From assembly GCA_036554605.1 (NCBI GenBank), contig DATBMY010000244.1, positions 1 to 15,227 of the forward strand: a stretch of DNA of 15,227 nt, given 5' to 3'. This stretch comes from DATBMY01 sp036554605. GTDB lineage: Bacteria > Acidobacteriota > Blastocatellia > UBA7656. A program made the translations under genes and the position numbers. The notes under the pieces are model-generated. The model ran no database searches. It was not told the origin of the DNA and saw nothing but the letters and a program-made list of their open reading frames with translations. Shown one piece after another: positions 13,602 through 15,227 of the stretch. How positions within the stretch are numbered: position 1 is the first letter of the stretch; the number at the start of each line of letters is the position of its first letter.

Positions 13602-15227
13602 ATGAACGAAAAAGACTTTGTTCACCTCCACCTTCATACCGACTACAGTCTTCTCGACGGCGCCATACAGATAAAGCCGCTTGCGCAGCGCGCGCAGGAG
13701 ATGGGGATGAGGGCGGTCGCAGTGACCGACCACGGCAACATGTACGGCGCGCTCTCTTTCTACAACCATATGAAAGGGTCGGGCATCAAGCCGATAGTCG
13801 GGATGGAAGCATATATCGCGCGCGGCAAGCACACCGACCGCGGCGATGCGCAGGGCGAGCGCGGCACGAACCACATCATTCTTCTAGCCAAAAACATTCA
13901 GGGTTATCGAAACCTGGCAAAGCTCTCTTCATTCGCATTTACGAAAGGGTATTACTACAAGCCGAGGATTGATAAGCAGCTCCTGGCCGAGCACAGCGAA
14001 GGGATAGTAGCGCTATCGGCCTGTCTTTCGGGCGTGCCCTCATCGCTATTGCTGACCGACAGGTTCGAGCAGGCGGCCCGGCAGGCTATGGAGTTTCAGG
14101 AGATACTTGGGCGCGGAAATTATTATCTGGAGGTTCAAAATCACGGGCTTGACGAAGAAGTCAAGACGGTCATACCGGGCATGATCGAGCTTTCGAAAAA
14201 GACCGGCATCCCGCTGGTGGCCACAAACGACAGTCACTACCTGATGCGCGACGACTGGCGCGCGCACGACATACTGGTCTGCATAGGGGCGGGCAAGACC
14301 GTAAATGAAAAGCGCGGGGTCAAGTACAAGGAAGGCGAATTCTACGTCCGGTCGGCGAAAGAGATGTGGCTGTTGTTCGGAAAGGACCTGCCGGAAGCGC
14401 TGCTAAATACGGTATTGATTTCGGAGATGTGCGAGCTTGAATTGCCGAAGGGCGAAAACCACCTGCCCGAATACCGCGTTCCGGACGGCGAGACAATCGA
14501 CAGCTACTTTGCTAAGGTGGCCCGCGAGGGGCTCCAAGAGCGGTGGGCGCAGATAAAGGACAGGCCGGACCGCAAGTGCGACCTGGATGATTATCGCCAG
14601 CGGCTCGAAAAAGAGATCGAGGTCATCACGAAGATGAAGTTTCCCGGATACTTTCTCATCGTCTGGGACTTCATACGCTACGCAAAGAAGAGCAACATCC
14701 CGGTGGGACCCGGTCGTGGAAGCGCCGCGGGTTCGATAGTAGCTTACTCGCTGAAGATCACCGATGTTGACCCGCTGCAATACGATCTTCTATTCGAGCG
14801 ATTCTTAAACCCCGAGCGCGTCTCGATGCCCGATATAGACATAGATTTCTGCGTGCGCGGGCGCCAGCAGGTCATCGACTACGTTGCCAACTACTATGGC
14901 CGGGACCACGTCGCGCAGATCAGCACGTTCGGGACCATGGCATCGAAGGCGGCGATAAAAGATGTCGGCCGCGCGCTCGAGATGCCTTATGCCGAAGTCG
15001 AAAAGATCGCGAAGATGATCCCGCCGCCAGTTCGCGGCCGCAACGTCCCGATTGACGACGCCATCAAGCAGAACCCCGATCTGAAGAAGTCGATTGAAAC
15101 GGACCCGCGCGTCAAAGAGGTGATAGAAATAGCGAAGCGGCTCGAAGGCTGCTCGCGCCACACATCGGTTCACGCGGCCGGAGTCGTCATCTCGCCAAAG
15201 CCGATATACGAACTGGTGCCGGTCTCG
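13602..15227 (+). CDS. dnaE: DNA polymerase III alpha subunit DnaE, N-terminal part (3' end outside window)
   Basis: DnaE is the replicative DNA polymerase. The ATG at 13602 is the only plausible start: an in-frame TAA lies at 13590-13592. AAAAGG at 13594-13599 is a close but usable ribosome binding site. The 542 visible residues begin with a PHP domain. FVHLHLHTDYSLLDG (6-20) keeps both metal-type histidines; AVTDHGNMYGAL and GMEAYIA (Glu), and later ATNDSHY, are also intact. The polymerase region has VGPGRGSAAGS and the catalytic PDIDIDF, with Asp411 and Asp413 corresponding to E. coli Asp401 and Asp403. The third catalytic Asp lies past the window end. FGTMASKAAIKDVGRAL and GCSRHTSVHAAGVVIS are further family blocks. 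Confidence 0.97.
   Translation, partial: MNEKDFVHLHLHTDYSLLDGAIQIKPLAQRAQEMGMRAVAVTDHGNMYGALSFYNHMKGSGIKPIVGMEAYIARGKHTDRGDAQGERGTNHIILLAKNIQGYRNLAKLSSFAFTKGYYYKPRIDKQLLAEHSEGIVALSACLSGVPSSLLLTDRFEQAARQAMEFQEILGRGNYYLEVQNHGLDEEVKTVIPGMIELSKKTGIPLVATNDSHYLMRDDWRAHDILVCIGAGKTVNEKRGVKYKEGEFYVRSAKEMWLLFGKDLPEALLNTVLISEMCELELPKGENHLPEYRVPDGETIDSYFAKVAREGLQERWAQIKDRPDRKCDLDDYRQRLEKEIEVITKMKFPGYFLIVWDFIRYAKKSNIPVGPGRGSAAGSIVAYSLKITDVDPLQYDLLFERFLNPERVSMPDIDIDFCVRGRQQVIDYVANYYGRDHVAQISTFGTMASKAAIKDVGRALEMPYAEVEKIAKMIPPPVRGRNVPIDDAIKQNPDLKKSIETDPRVKEVIEIAKRLEGCSRHTSVHAAGVVISPKPIYELVPVS

Noticed and set aside
13493..13972. 159-codon plus-strand frame starting upstream of dnaE
   Set aside because: It overlaps dnaE in another frame, where the dnaE frame gives an unmistakable PHP domain; the product is Arg/Ser-rich and unlike any family.

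Overview
The window is about 15 kb of GC-rich bacterial chromosome carrying ordinary housekeeping genes, with unusually structured intergenic DNA. No tRNA, rRNA, CRISPR array or insertion sequence was seen. The gene families (SecDF, a Ton/Exb operon with two ExbD paralogues and a TPR lipoprotein, a bifunctional Rel, RidA, L28, a SurA-like lipoprotein, an ABC-F ATPase and DnaE with an intact PHP domain), the frequent ATA isoleucine codons and the heptamer-built intergenic palindromes together suggest a Gram-negative, possibly Acidobacteriota-like, organism. The taxonomy is inference only.

Layout: (1) 1-2473 is the 3' part of secD followed by a complete secF; both encode the proton-driven SecDF motor. 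(2) 2474-2855 is a 382-bp non-coding stretch. It holds a degenerate heptamer palindrome, a candidate promoter and three consecutive hairpins, the last of which overlaps the Shine-Dalgarno of the next gene. (3) 2856-6911 is a Ton/Tol-type energy-transduction operon: a polytopic TonB-domain protein, ExbB, ExbD, a second ExbD and a TPR lipoprotein started at TTG. A strong intrinsic terminator closes it at 6943-6974. (4) 7025-9208 is a full-length bifunctional (p)ppGpp synthetase/hydrolase, then ridA behind a good sigma70-type promoter. (5) ridA and rpmB (minus strand) converge on a 39-bp-arm hairpin made of 7-bp units. (6) A SurA/PpiC-like lipoprotein begins at GTG 10116. A second kind of heptamer-phased palindrome separates it from an ABC-F ATPase and runs up to that gene's start codon. 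(7) 13341-13601 is a leader with three DnaA-box-like 9-mers exactly 11 bp apart, followed by dnaE, which runs off the window end.

Functionally, SecDF, the PPIase-like lipoprotein and the TPR lipoprotein serve envelope protein export and assembly. The TonB/ExbB/ExbD set powers outer-membrane transport. Rel, RidA, L28, ABC-F and DnaE are stress, translation and replication functions. The points most worth checking are the structured leader of the TonB operon together with its four-helix TonB, the heptamer palindromes, and the phased DnaA-like boxes before dnaE.
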